DNA from: Clostridiales bacterium
Lineage (GTDB): Bacteria > Bacillota > Clostridia > Oscillospirales > Oscillospiraceae
Direction of reading: 5' to 3'
DNA: 13,378 bases
Assembly: GCA_021203685.1 (NCBI GenBank)
Contig: JAJQAS010000261.1
Span: forward strand, 1 to 13,378
Part shown: piece by piece, positions 1 to 7,636 of the stretch
Layout of the letters: every line of letters starts with the position of its first letter
Numbering within the stretch: position 1 is the stretch's first letter
Notes under the pieces: model-generated
Seen by the model: only the letters and a program-made list of their open reading frames with translations
Databases searched by the model: none
Told to the model about the DNA's origin: nothing
Program-made: the position numbers and the translations under genes

Positions 1-144
1 CCCCCGCCCGGCCCGCCGGTACAGGGGCGGGAGCGGCTGACGGGACACACCGCTGTTGGTTGTTCCCTGTCCGCCACCGGCGGATGGGGAAGATCGAACA
101 GGGACCCCCGCACAACCCCACGCCGAAAGAGGCAACAGGAACAA
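1..144. other. Leader of the pilus operon; no gene recognised
   Basis: I recognise no gene here. The + strand is open in two frames but the translations are Pro/Arg-rich and resemble no protein I know. An imperfect hairpin can be drawn: TCCCTGT at 64-70 pairs with ACAGGGA at 98-104, with an inner CCGCC-ACC-GGCGG hairpin at 71-83. There is no T run after it. It may be an untranslated leader or the spacer after an upstream pilin gene lying outside the window. Confidence 0.3.
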
Positions 145-208
145 ATGAAGCAACCAAAGGCAAAAAAAACGCCGGGGCAGCCTCCTGACCGGCAGAACAG
201 GAACGATT
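145..208 (+). other. Out-of-frame N-terminus of the class C sortase, with an A8 slippage site
   Basis: An ATG at 145, preceded by a weak AGGAAC-like ribosome binding site, opens a frame reading MKQPKAKK. It then meets eight consecutive A (162-169) and continues out of frame with the sortase. If one A is skipped, the reading becomes MKQPKAKKRRGSLLTGRTGT and runs into the hydrophobic stretch coded from 209. That gives the basic head plus membrane anchor expected of a class C sortase, 298 aa in total. The region is therefore best seen as the true 5' end of that gene, separated by one base through natural slippage, phase variation, mutation or a sequencing error. Confidence 0.6.
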
Positions 209-1042
209 TTGCTGGTGGCGGTGCTGCTGGTGGGCGCGGCCGTCCTGGCCTACCCCTCGGTGAGCAACTGGTGGAACGACCGGGTGCAGAGCCGGGCCGT
301 GGCCGTCTACGACGAGGCGGTGGCCGCCCTGAACGCGCAGGACTACACCGCTTACTACGAGGCGGCGGTGGCCTACAACGAGAAGCTGGCGGAAATTGGC
401 TCTGCCAGCGCCATCTCCGACACCGACCTGGTGGACGAGGACTACTGGGACCTGCTGGACGTGACCGGCACCGGAATTATGGGGTACATCACCATCGACA
501 AGATCGACGTGGAACTGCCCATCTACCACGGCACCAGCTCCAGCGTGCTGTCGGCGGGAGCCGGGCATCTGGAAGGGACCAGCCTCCCGGTTGGCGGTGA
601 GAGCACCCACTGCGTCATCTCGGCCCACCGGGGCCTGCCCAGTTCCCTGCTGTTCACCAATCTGGACCAGCTGGAGGAGGGCGACACCTTCACCCTGACG
701 GTGCTGGACCAGGTGTACACCTATAAGGTGGACCAGATCACCATCGTGCTGCCCGATGAAATCGAAAACCTCTACATCGAGGAGGGCAAGGACTACTGCA
801 CCCTGATGACCTGCACGCCCTACGGAATCAACACCCACCGCCTGCTGGTGCGGGGGGTGCGCACCGCCAACGCCGAGGACGCCCACATCCGCGTCACCGC
901 CGAGGCGTATGAGGTGGACACCATTCTGGTGGCGGCGGCGGTGGCGGCTCCCGTGCTGCTGCTCCTGCTGGTCTGGCTTATCCTCAGCACCAGAAGGAAA
1001 GACAGAAAAAACAGCGAACAGAGGCAAAAATCAGATAATTAA
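209..1042 (+). CDS. srtC: Class C sortase (pilin polymerase)
   Basis: This transpeptidase joins pilin subunits through isopeptide bonds at the outer face of the membrane. From the TTG at 209 it is 277 aa. The hydrophobic N-terminus (residues 1-15) is followed by the lid/entry region DEDYWDLLDVTGTGIMGYI, then catalytic His140 (ISAHRG), Cys202 (TLMTC) and Arg211. The string TLMTCTPYGINTHRLLVRG is the class C hallmark. A second membrane span (about 239-260) and a basic tail end the protein, also typical of class C. The TTG start lacks a basic head before the membrane segment, so the real start is probably ATG 145 with a one-base shift in the A8 run. The stop overlaps the ribosome binding site of the next pilin gene, so the two are co-expressed. 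The function is confident; the start is not. Confidence 0.9.
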   Translation: MLVAVLLVGAAVLAYPSVSNWWNDRVQSRAVAVYDEAVAALNAQDYTAYYEAAVAYNEKLAEIGSASAISDTDLVDEDYWDLLDVTGTGIMGYITIDKIDVELPIYHGTSSSVLSAGAGHLEGTSLPVGGESTHCVISAHRGLPSSLLFTNLDQLEEGDTFTLTVLDQVYTYKVDQITIVLPDEIENLYIEEGKDYCTLMTCTPYGINTHRLLVRGVRTANAEDAHIRVTAEAYEVDTILVAAAVAAPVLLLLLVWLILSTRRKDRKNSEQRQKSDN

Positions 1043-1055
1043 AGGAGGAATCCCA

Positions 1056-1793
1056 ATGAAAACCATCCAAAAAACAGCCGGTCGCGGTCTGGCGCTGCTG
1101 CTGGCGCTGGTGTTGGCCTGCGGCATGGCGCTGTCGGCCTACGCCGCGGACAACGCCTCGCTGGACTTTACCCAGACCGGCTCCATTGAGCTGACCCTGG
1201 CGGACAGCGACGGAAACGTCGTTTCCGGCGGCGCTGTGACGCTGTATCAGGTCGCCACCCTGTACCTGGACGACGGCAACATGGCCTACGCCTACACCGA
1301 TGATTTCAGCGGCTGCGGTGCCACGCTGGACGTGGAGGATACCTCCCTTGCGGCGACCCTGGCGGACTACGCGGACAGCGAGGGCCTCTCCGGAACCACG
1401 CTGAGCATCGGTTCCAGCGGCATGGTCAGCTTCGGCGGGCTGGAGCTGGGCCTCTATCTGGTGGTGCAGACCACCGAGTCCGACAACTATGAGACCATTT
1501 CTCCCTTCGTGGTGACGGTCCCCATGGATGTGGACGGCGTTTGGACCTATGACGTGGACGCCAGCCCCAAGGTGGGCGCGGTCACGCCCGTGGAGCCGGA
1601 GCCGGACGAGCCGGACGAATCCTGCACCACCACCACGACCACTACGACCACCACTACTACCGCCTCGACGCTGCCCCAGACCGGTCAGCTGAACTGGCCC
1701 ATCCCGGTGCTGGCGATTTGCGGCGCGGTGCTGTTCGTCCTGGGCTGGTGCCTGACCCGTTCCGACAGGAAGCACACGGAGTATGCGAAGTAA
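1056..1793 (+). CDS. Small single-domain LPXTG pilin (pilin D1-like)
   Basis: This is a 245-aa secreted, wall-linked pilin subunit. An AAAGGAGG at 1041-1048 sets the ATG at 1056. Residues 1-30 form a signal peptide with likely cleavage after AYA. Residues about 35-172 resemble the N-terminal domain of SpaH/EbpB-type pilins (YQVAT, then GLELGLYLVVQ, then PFVVTVP and WTYDVDASPK). Lys172 in the ASPK motif sits where backbone pilins carry the YPK lysine used for polymerisation. A Pro/Glu linker is followed by Cys190 and twelve consecutive Thr (191-202), then LPQTG (206-210), a membrane span and a charged tail. It is about half the size of a usual backbone pilin and has no second or third domain, so it is either a minor/anchoring pilin or a minimal backbone. 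Its sandwich between two sortase genes supports a pilus role. Confidence 0.8.
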   Translation: MKTIQKTAGRGLALLLALVLACGMALSAYAADNASLDFTQTGSIELTLADSDGNVVSGGAVTLYQVATLYLDDGNMAYAYTDDFSGCGATLDVEDTSLAATLADYADSEGLSGTTLSIGSSGMVSFGGLELGLYLVVQTTESDNYETISPFVVTVPMDVDGVWTYDVDASPKVGAVTPVEPEPDEPDESCTTTTTTTTTTTTASTLPQTGQLNWPIPVLAICGAVLFVLGWCLTRSDRKHTEYAK

Positions 1794-2370
1794 AGTCGGC
1801 GTCTTTCTCATGACGCTGGGCATCCTGCTCATAGCCGGTGCCGCCGGGCTGCTGGGATACAACCGCTGGGACAACTGGCGGGCCGGACAGTCGGTGACGG
1901 ACATCCAGGACGCTCTGGAGGCGGCGGAGGAGGAATCTTCCGGGTACGACGTTCCGGAGGACGGCGTGATGCGGACCGTGGAGATCGACGGGTACAAGTA
2001 CATCGGCACCCTCTCCATCCCCAGCTATGGGCTGGAGCTGCCTGTCATGAGCGAGTGGAGCTATCCGGGGCTGAAAATCGCCCCGGGACGGTACAGCGGC
2101 AGCGTGTGGACGGACGACCTCATTATCTGCGGCCACAACTACGAGCGGCACTTCGGAAACTTAAAGTATTTGGAAGCCGGGGACGAGATAGCGTTCACCG
2201 ATGTGGACGGCAATGTTTTTACCTACCAGGTAGAGGAGGTCCTCATCCTCCAGCCCACCGACGTGGAGGAAATGGCAGACCAGACCTCCAGCGAATGGGA
2301 TCTGACGCTGTTCACCTGTACCATAGGCGGTCAGACCCGCGTGACCGTCCGGTGCAGCCGGACAGAATGA
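1783..2370 (+). CDS. Second sortase (class B/D-like, membrane-anchored)
   Basis: This 195-aa sortase overlaps the end of the small pilin gene by 11 bases, implying translational coupling. It has one N-terminal membrane span (about 5-26), an acidic linker, and a compact sortase fold. The probable catalytic residues are His118 in the GHNYERHFGNL stretch, Cys179 in TLFTC and Arg186. Unlike the first sortase it has no C-terminal membrane span and no class C lid or TPYGINTHR signature. It is therefore likely a different class that attaches the finished pilus or the large adhesin to peptidoglycan. The class is uncertain: the GHNY/FGNL motif resembles class B and D enzymes of clostridia. It reads cleanly from ATG 1783. 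Confidence 0.8.
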   Translation: MRSKVGVFLMTLGILLIAGAAGLLGYNRWDNWRAGQSVTDIQDALEAAEEESSGYDVPEDGVMRTVEIDGYKYIGTLSIPSYGLELPVMSEWSYPGLKIAPGRYSGSVWTDDLIICGHNYERHFGNLKYLEAGDEIAFTDVDGNVFTYQVEEVLILQPTDVEEMADQTSSEWDLTLFTCTIGGQTRVTVRCSRTE

Positions 2371-2388
2371 GCGGGAAAATGTGATTGA

Positions 2389-2421
2389 ATGAGGGCAGCC
2401 CCTGAGACGGGTCTCCCTCAT
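2389..2421 (+). other. Hairpin between second sortase and adhesin genes
   Basis: A perfect inverted repeat, ATGAGGG (2389-2395) and CCCTCAT (2415-2421), encloses a smaller palindrome GAGAC-GG-GTCTC. No T run follows, so it is not a standard terminator. It lies just upstream of the adhesin ribosome binding site and could act as an RNA processing, stability or attenuation site within the operon. Confidence 0.4.
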
Positions 2422-2443
2422 AATGGAAAGTAGAGGTGCAACT

Positions 2444-5400
2444 ATGAAGAACATCGTAACTTCTTACGTGCGAAAATTCCGAGCGGAACGCCGTAAGAGC
2501 CGCCGGGCCACAGCCTTGCTGCTGGCCCTTGCGCTGCTGGTGTCCACAGGCGTCACCTGGCAGCTCCACGCCACCGGCATCGCCCTGACCAACGAGACCT
2601 ATTGCGGCCTAGAGGAGCATACCCACACCGAGGACTGCTATGAGCAGGTGTTGGTCTGCAGTCAGGAGGAGTCCGAAGGCCATACCCACACCGAGGACTG
2701 CTACGAGGAGCAGCAGGTGCTGGTCTGCGGTCAGGAGGAGTCCGAGGGGCACACCCACACGGACGACTGCTATGAGACGCAGCTGACCTGCGGCAAGGAA
2801 GAACACACCCACACCGTGGATTGCCTGACCGACGAGACCGCCGACGTGGAGACCGCCGCCGACTGGGAGGCCACCCTGCCCGACCTGACCGGCGAGTGGG
2901 GCACTGACGTGGCGGCTATCGCCAAGAGCCAGCTGGGCTACACCGAGAGCACCGCCAACTTCACCCTGGCCGACGACGGCGAGACCCGCAAGGGCTACAC
3001 CCGCTACGGCGCGTGGTACGGCAACGAATACGGCGACTGGGACGCCATGTTCGCCTCCTTCTGCCTGTACTATGCGGGCGTGGACGAGGACGCCTTCCCC
3101 CAGGCTTCCGGCGTGTACGCCTGGGTCACGGCACTGGACGCGCTGGACCTTTATGACGAGGACGCGGAGCCGACCAACGGCGATTTGGTGTTCTTCGACA
3201 CCGACAAGGACGGCAAGGCCGACCATGTGGGCGTTGTGGCTGGCGTCAGCGACTACAAAGTGACCGTCATCGAGGGCGACAGCGACGACAAGGTGCAGAG
3301 CACCGCTTACAGCCTGAACGACAGCACCATCACCGGTTACGGCGTGCTGCCGGAGCAGGAGGAAGTGACTGAGGCCGAGGAGACCGAGACCTACACCGCC
3401 GCCGATGGCGGCGTGACCGTCACCGTGACCGCTCCCGTGGGCGCGCTGCCCGAGGGCGCGGAACTCTCCGTGACGCTCTTTGACGAGAGCAGCGAGGAAT
3501 ACGCCGCCGCCGGGGAGACCGTGGACTACGACACCGAGGACGCGACCACCGGCATGGCCGCAATGGACATCTCCTTCACCGTGGATGGCGTGGAGGTAGA
3601 ACCCACCGAGGCCGTCACCGTCAGCATTGACGCTTCCGCCCTTCTGCCGGAGGACGCCGACGCCGAGACCATCGAGGTCCAGCACCTGACCGAGACTGAG
3701 GCGGGCGTGGAGGCCACTCTGGTGGCTGACGCCACCGAGGACACCGCCGGGACTGTGGACGCGGAGACCGTGACCGCAAAATTCGAGGTGGAAAGTTTTT
3801 CCACGTTTACGATTCAGTGGAACTCCTATGGAACTTCCAGCTCCTCCGTCTCGACCACCTGCTATTTCAGCAACGGGTCGACCTATGAGACCAACAGCGA
3901 CCTGACCCCCTCCGGCATCACCGACAACAAGCTGGTGGTGGGCGACAGCAACGAGGTGGACTTCGACGACAGCAACTCTCTGCTGGCGGTGGAGGGGTAT
4001 ACGCTGGTGAAAGCCACTCTAACGACCTCCAACATTACAAACTCTGTTACGATTGCCAGCATCCGGGCCCAAAAATCTGGAAGCAGCTATACGTATTCCT
4101 ACGCGACCGCAGCGAGCGACGGCACACTGAGCTGGACGACGTTCTCCGGGAGCAACATGAAACTGAGTCTCTATTACGACAAGACGGTAGAGGAAGCGAC
4201 GGGCGACCTGACCATCCGGGACGACATCGCCAGCACCGGTTCCCTGGTGGCGGAATATTCCGGGACGCTGACCGAAGGTTCTTACTCCTACCAGTGGTAC
4301 GAATATGACACAACGAAGGAACAGTTTGTACTGATCCAGGGCGAAAACGAAGCGAGCCTGGCCGTCTATTCCAACGGCGCAAGAAAAACCTACCAGGTGA
4401 AGCTGATCCGGGTGTCCGACAACACCGAGATCGCCACCTCCACCAGCTACCAGGTCCCCTACTACAGCCAGCTGCAAAACGGCAGTTTTGAAAACCCCAC
4501 CGTGTCCAGCAGCAGCGACAGCATCCAGGTCACCAGCGGCCTTTATGAGGAGATGGTGTGGCTGACCACCGGCTTTGGCTCTCTGAACGAAAGCAAAGGG
4601 ACGAGCGGCCAGGACATCGAGATCGTAAAGGCATCCGGCGGCAGCGGCTGGCACGAAACCACCGCCAAGGATGGCAACCAGTACGCCGAGCTGAACGCCG
4701 AATACAACGGCACCCTGTATCAGGACGTTATGACCATCCCCGGCGTTCCGCTGTACTGGCAGGCGTACCACGAGGCGCGCACCAACAGCGACAGCGACAA
4801 AACCGGGTTGGATACGATGTGCGTTATCATCGTGGACGCGGCGTTTGCGGAAGCCCACCTGACAACACAGGCGCAAATTGAGGCCGTTTATGAGGCAGCA
4901 AAGACTGCCGGGCTGAACACCAGCCTTACAGACGGTGAGAGCAGCTCCGTGACCTTTGACTACACCGTGGGCGGCGAAACCAAGAGCATTACGCTGTGGC
5001 TGTGCGCCTCCAACGGCTGGAACGAAACCACCAACTCCACCAACGATGCCTGGAACGAGTTTAAGGGTACCTACACCGTGCCGGAAGGGCAGTACCTGAC
5101 CCGGTTCCTGTTCGGCGCGATCTCCACCTGTTCCGGCGACAACACCATCGGCAACCTGCTGGACAATGTGAGCTTCAGCCAGACGGCCCCCACCAGCGAA
5201 AAGTCCGGCAACATCAAGGTCACCAAGACGGTCTCCGGCGTGGATTCGGATGTGAAGATCGCTAAGGGAACCTACACCTTCACCGTGCAGGACACCTCCG
5301 GCAGCACCGTTGGAACGGTGAGCCTGCCCACCGCCGACGCGACCGCCAGCCAAAGCGAGTATTGGTCCTATACGTTTACGGACATCACGCCGAGCACCTA

Positions 5401-6010
5401 CAAGGTGACGGAAAGCGACGGCGCCTCCCCTGACGGGTACAACTATGACAGCACCACAAGCTCCACCGGCACAGACACCACCAATACAACGACTTCCGCG
5501 AATTTCGTGGTGTCAAACAGCAAAACCTCCTCTGTCGCCTTCACCAACACCTACCAGAAGGCCACCACCAGCATCACCCTCAAGAAGGTGGACGCAACGC
5601 CCGACGAAAGCGGCAGCTACACGCCCCTCTCCGGCGCGGTGTTCACCCTCTCCGCCACAGGGGAAAGCGACTGTACTCTCACCGTAGCAAATGGCACCCT
5701 CACGGTGGAAAACATCACCTACGGCACAGAGTACACCCTGACCGAGACCAAGGCCCCGGACGGCTACGATCTGCTGTCTGCGCCGGTCAAGTTTACCGTC
5801 AAAACGGACGGCACGGTGACCTTCTCCTCCGGCGGGGACGCCGCGTTCTATACCACTGAAAATGACACCATCACCATCACCGTGAAGAACAAGGCGGGCT
5901 ATGCCCTCCCCGAGACCGGCGGCTCCGGCGCCTGGCTGTACACCCTGATGGGTCTGACCCTCTGCGGCGGCGCAGCGCTGCTGCTGCTGAAGCGCAGGGT
6001 GGGCCAGTGA
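2444..6010 (+). CDS. Large multidomain LPETG surface adhesin / pilus tip protein
   Basis: This is a 1188-aa wall-anchored protein. ATG 2444 is preferred over ATG 2423 because AGAGGTG lies 5 bases upstream of it. Visible parts in order are: a basic head and signal/anchor segment (about 1-45); four HTHT-x-D-C repeats (54-127); a CHAP/NlpC-like domain (about 154-303) with His251 but Asp200 where the catalytic Cys is expected; an acidic linker and a ZU5-like module ending in SFS (451-453); an Ig-like segment with a YQW motif (about 587-675); a jelly-roll, possibly carbohydrate-binding, segment from NGSFENP (679) to LDNVSFS (about 912); a pilin-like beta domain (about 920-1035); and a SpaA/Cna-B domain with a plausible isopeptide triad (Lys1047 or Lys1048, Glu1101, Asn1149). 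LPETG (1155-1159), a membrane span and a KRR tail close it. The size and layout suggest a tip adhesin or wall glycan-binding protein. The ligand is unknown. Confidence 0.85.
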   Translation: MKNIVTSYVRKFRAERRKSRRATALLLALALLVSTGVTWQLHATGIALTNETYCGLEEHTHTEDCYEQVLVCSQEESEGHTHTEDCYEEQQVLVCGQEESEGHTHTDDCYETQLTCGKEEHTHTVDCLTDETADVETAADWEATLPDLTGEWGTDVAAIAKSQLGYTESTANFTLADDGETRKGYTRYGAWYGNEYGDWDAMFASFCLYYAGVDEDAFPQASGVYAWVTALDALDLYDEDAEPTNGDLVFFDTDKDGKADHVGVVAGVSDYKVTVIEGDSDDKVQSTAYSLNDSTITGYGVLPEQEEVTEAEETETYTAADGGVTVTVTAPVGALPEGAELSVTLFDESSEEYAAAGETVDYDTEDATTGMAAMDISFTVDGVEVEPTEAVTVSIDASALLPEDADAETIEVQHLTETEAGVEATLVADATEDTAGTVDAETVTAKFEVESFSTFTIQWNSYGTSSSSVSTTCYFSNGSTYETNSDLTPSGITDNKLVVGDSNEVDFDDSNSLLAVEGYTLVKATLTTSNITNSVTIASIRAQKSGSSYTYSYATAASDGTLSWTTFSGSNMKLSLYYDKTVEEATGDLTIRDDIASTGSLVAEYSGTLTEGSYSYQWYEYDTTKEQFVLIQGENEASLAVYSNGARKTYQVKLIRVSDNTEIATSTSYQVPYYSQLQNGSFENPTVSSSSDSIQVTSGLYEEMVWLTTGFGSLNESKGTSGQDIEIVKASGGSGWHETTAKDGNQYAELNAEYNGTLYQDVMTIPGVPLYWQAYHEARTNSDSDKTGLDTMCVIIVDAAFAEAHLTTQAQIEAVYEAAKTAGLNTSLTDGESSSVTFDYTVGGETKSITLWLCASNGWNETTNSTNDAWNEFKGTYTVPEGQYLTRFLFGAISTCSGDNTIGNLLDNVSFSQTAPTSEKSGNIKVTKTVSGVDSDVKIAKGTYTFTVQDTSGSTVGTVSLPTADATASQSEYWSYTFTDITPSTYKVTESDGASPDGYNYDSTTSSTGTDTTNTTTSANFVVSNSKTSSVAFTNTYQKATTSITLKKVDATPDESGSYTPLSGAVFTLSATGESDCTLTVANGTLTVENITYGTEYTLTETKAPDGYDLLSAPVKFTVKTDGTVTFSSGGDAAFYTTENDTITITVKNKAGYALPETGGSGAWLYTLMGLTLCGGAALLLLKRRVGQ

Positions 6011-6066
6011 CCACCGGGCAGGGGCTTTACCACAGGCTCTGAACAACAACCTCCCAACAGACAACG

Positions 6067-6095
6067 GGGCAGGCCCTTCGGGGCCTGCCCTGGTT
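6067..6095 (+). terminator. Likely terminator of the pilus operon
   Basis: A perfect 10-bp stem, GGGCAGGCCC (6067-6076) and GGGCCTGCCC (6081-6090), closes on a stable TTCG tetraloop. It starts 57 bases after the adhesin stop. The T-rich stretch after it (TGGTTCGTTT) is weak, but stem strength and position make termination or 3'-end protection likely. Confidence 0.7.
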
Positions 6096-6291
6096 CGTTT
6101 CCCGTCAAGCGGCACTTCTGCCCTCAAGGGACACTTCCGTGGCGCTTTCTTTTGTTCCGGGAACCGCTTCGCCCTGTCTCCCCCGCCGGTAAGCCGCTTT
6201 GCCGCCTGTTCCTCCTCGTCCTTTGCAGGATAACACAGCCGTTTCCCGGCCCGTCCAGGTGTTTTCCGCCCTCTCCGGCCCCACACTGCGC
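6096..6291. other. Gene-free spacer between convergent operons
   Basis: I see no gene here. The stretch has short open frames on both strands but no ribosome binding sites or recognisable protein motifs. It separates the + strand pilus operon from the convergent - strand LCP/glf cluster. Confidence 0.4.
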
Positions 6292-6328
6292 AAAAAAGCC
6301 CGGCCAACCGTTTTGTGGTTGGCCGGGT
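6292..6328 (-). terminator. Rho-independent terminator of the LCP/glf operon
   Basis: Read on the - strand, an 11-bp perfect stem (arms 6317-6327 and 6299-6309, CCCGGCCAACC/GGTTGGCCGGG) with a 7-base loop is followed by a run of six T (complement of A 6292-6297). It lies about 30 bases after the stop of the first LCP gene, an ideal intrinsic terminator. Confidence 0.92.
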
Positions 6329-6360
6329 CAGGCTTTGTGCAGGAAGCCTTGCCGACGGTT

Positions 6361-7377
6361 TTAGTCTTCGTCGGTCTCGGCTTCGGTCTCCTCCTCCGGG
6401 TCGCTGTAGAGGTAATCCCACAGCAGGGCGCGGGTCTCGTCCCAGTCGTTGGGGATCAGCACCTCCATGCCGGCGCCCAGGATGGCGTTGTAGTAGGTGC
6501 CGTCGGCGGGGATGCGGTAGCTGTTCATCTCGCTCAGGTCCATGGTGTAGGCGGAGTAGGCGATGCTGATGATTTGGGTGTTGGTCATGTCGGTGGTGAT
6601 GTTGTCCGCCACGCTGTCATAGACCTTGAGCAGCTTGAGCCAGCTGGCGTCCATCAGGTCCTCGTAGATGATCTCCAGCACCCGCCGCTGGCGCTCCGTC
6701 CGCTCAAAGTCGGAGTTGCCCACCTTCCGGGTGCGGACATACCACAGGGCCTCCTCCCCGGTCAGGTGGTTGACCCCCTCCGTCAGGGTGTCCTGGTCCA
6801 TCTTGCCGTTGATATACTCGGCCTCCGCCTCGGTCAGCTCCACGTCGATGCCCCCCAGGGTCTCGATGATGTCCTCGAAGCCCTCGAAGTCCACCTCCAC
6901 GTTGTAGTCGATAACGATGGCAAAGTTCTCCTCGATGGTGGCGTCCAGCAGCTCGAACCCGCCGTACTGGTAGGCGGCGTTGAGCCGGTTGTTGCTGTAG
7001 CCGGGGATCTGCACATACAGATCCCGCATCAGCGAGACCATCGTGATCTGCTGGGTGTTTTTGTTGATGCTGAGGATGATCATGGTGTCGGAGCGTTCCC
7101 GCTCGCCGGTGCGGGTGTCCTGCCCCACCAGCAGCACGTTCACCACGCCGTCCACGCTGGTGGCGACGCCCGCTTCGCCCCAGTCCACAGCCTCGATCTC
7201 CGTGATGTCGGTGCTCTCGTCCCCATAGTCGGTGGAGAACACCCGGTTGATGGCCCCCAGCTTTACCTGGATGAAAATAAATAACCCGCCCGCAATCAGC
7301 ACCAGCACCAGCAGCACGATCAGCAGCACCCTGAGGACCCGGTTGGCGGGATTGTTGTTCCTTCGTTTGGCAGACAT
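6361..7377 (-). CDS. LytR-CpsA-Psr (LCP) family wall glycopolymer ligase
   Basis: This 338-aa enzyme of the LCP family transfers lipid-linked anionic or capsular polymers onto peptidoglycan outside the membrane. It has a basic head, one membrane span (about 13-37) and an extracellular LCP domain. Family residues are visible: GQDTRTGER with Asp87 and Arg89, Asp97, SLMRD with Arg118 and Asp119, the NRLNAAY stretch, and RTRKVGNSDFERTERQR (about 205-221), which supplies pyrophosphate-binding arginines. It lacks the extra LytR C-terminal domain and ends in a very acidic tail (EEETEAETDED). The ATG has GAGGG about 6 bases upstream. It is the last gene before the terminator. A very similar paralogue lies just upstream, separated by a foldback repeat element. 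Confidence 0.92.
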   Translation of the reverse strand: MSAKRRNNNPANRVLRVLLIVLLVLVLIAGGLFIFIQVKLGAINRVFSTDYGDESTDITEIEAVDWGEAGVATSVDGVVNVLLVGQDTRTGERERSDTMIILSINKNTQQITMVSLMRDLYVQIPGYSNNRLNAAYQYGGFELLDATIEENFAIVIDYNVEVDFEGFEDIIETLGGIDVELTEAEAEYINGKMDQDTLTEGVNHLTGEEALWYVRTRKVGNSDFERTERQRRVLEIIYEDLMDASWLKLLKVYDSVADNITTDMTNTQIISIAYSAYTMDLSEMNSYRIPADGTYYNAILGAGMEVLIPNDWDETRALLWDYLYSDPEEETEAETDED

Positions 7378-7408
7378 AAACGTTCCCTCACTTGTTTTTT
7401 ATCTATCT

Positions 7409-7628
7409 GATTATCCCTTTGCATCAGCCGCGCTGATGAGCTGTTAGCTGTTAGCCGTTAGTCAGGTGCTGCCAGTCTAAAACGAACACCAAGAACGATT
7501 GGTTGGTCGCTAGCGGTTTGTTTTGTATGACGAATCCAAAACGCAGAACAAATCGTGACGCATCACAAAGCTAATAACTAAAAGCTAAGAGCTAAGAGCT
7601 AAAATGAGGCTGCGTAAAAGGGATAACC
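7409..7628 (-). mobile_element. Foldback/MITE-like repeat element, copy 1
   Basis: This 220-bp non-coding element has inverted ends: GATTATCCCTTT at 7409-7420 pairs with AAAGGGATAACC at 7617-7628, with CAGCC/GGCTG blocks just inside. Inside the ends lie 7-base repeats in opposite sense: GCTGTTA-type units near 7439-7462 and GCTAANA-type units at about 7569-7604. A perfect small hairpin, CATCAGC-CGC-GCTGATG, lies at 7422-7438. Its reverse complement matches copy 2 at both ends: GGTTATCCCTTTTAC, then TATTAGCTTTGTG, and GCTGATNCAAAGGGATAA. It sits between the two LCP genes, 31 bases before one start codon and 8 bases past the other gene's stop. I found no transposase and no clear target duplication. 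Confidence 0.75.
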
Positions 7629-7636
7629 AAATTGAT

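Noticed and set aside
909..1055. Upstream in-frame extension of the small pilin gene
   Set aside because: It overlaps the sortase C-terminus and lacks a ribosome site; AAAGGAGG directly before ATG 1056 and the signal peptide there fix the start.
2609..3685. Long open frame on the - strand opposite the adhesin gene
   Set aside because: The translation is His/Gly/Val-rich with no family motif, has no ribosome binding site and is explained by codon bias of the + strand gene.
4019..5353. 444-codon open frame on the - strand
   Set aside because: It is a shadow of the adhesin coding strand; composition is unnatural and no domain is recognisable.
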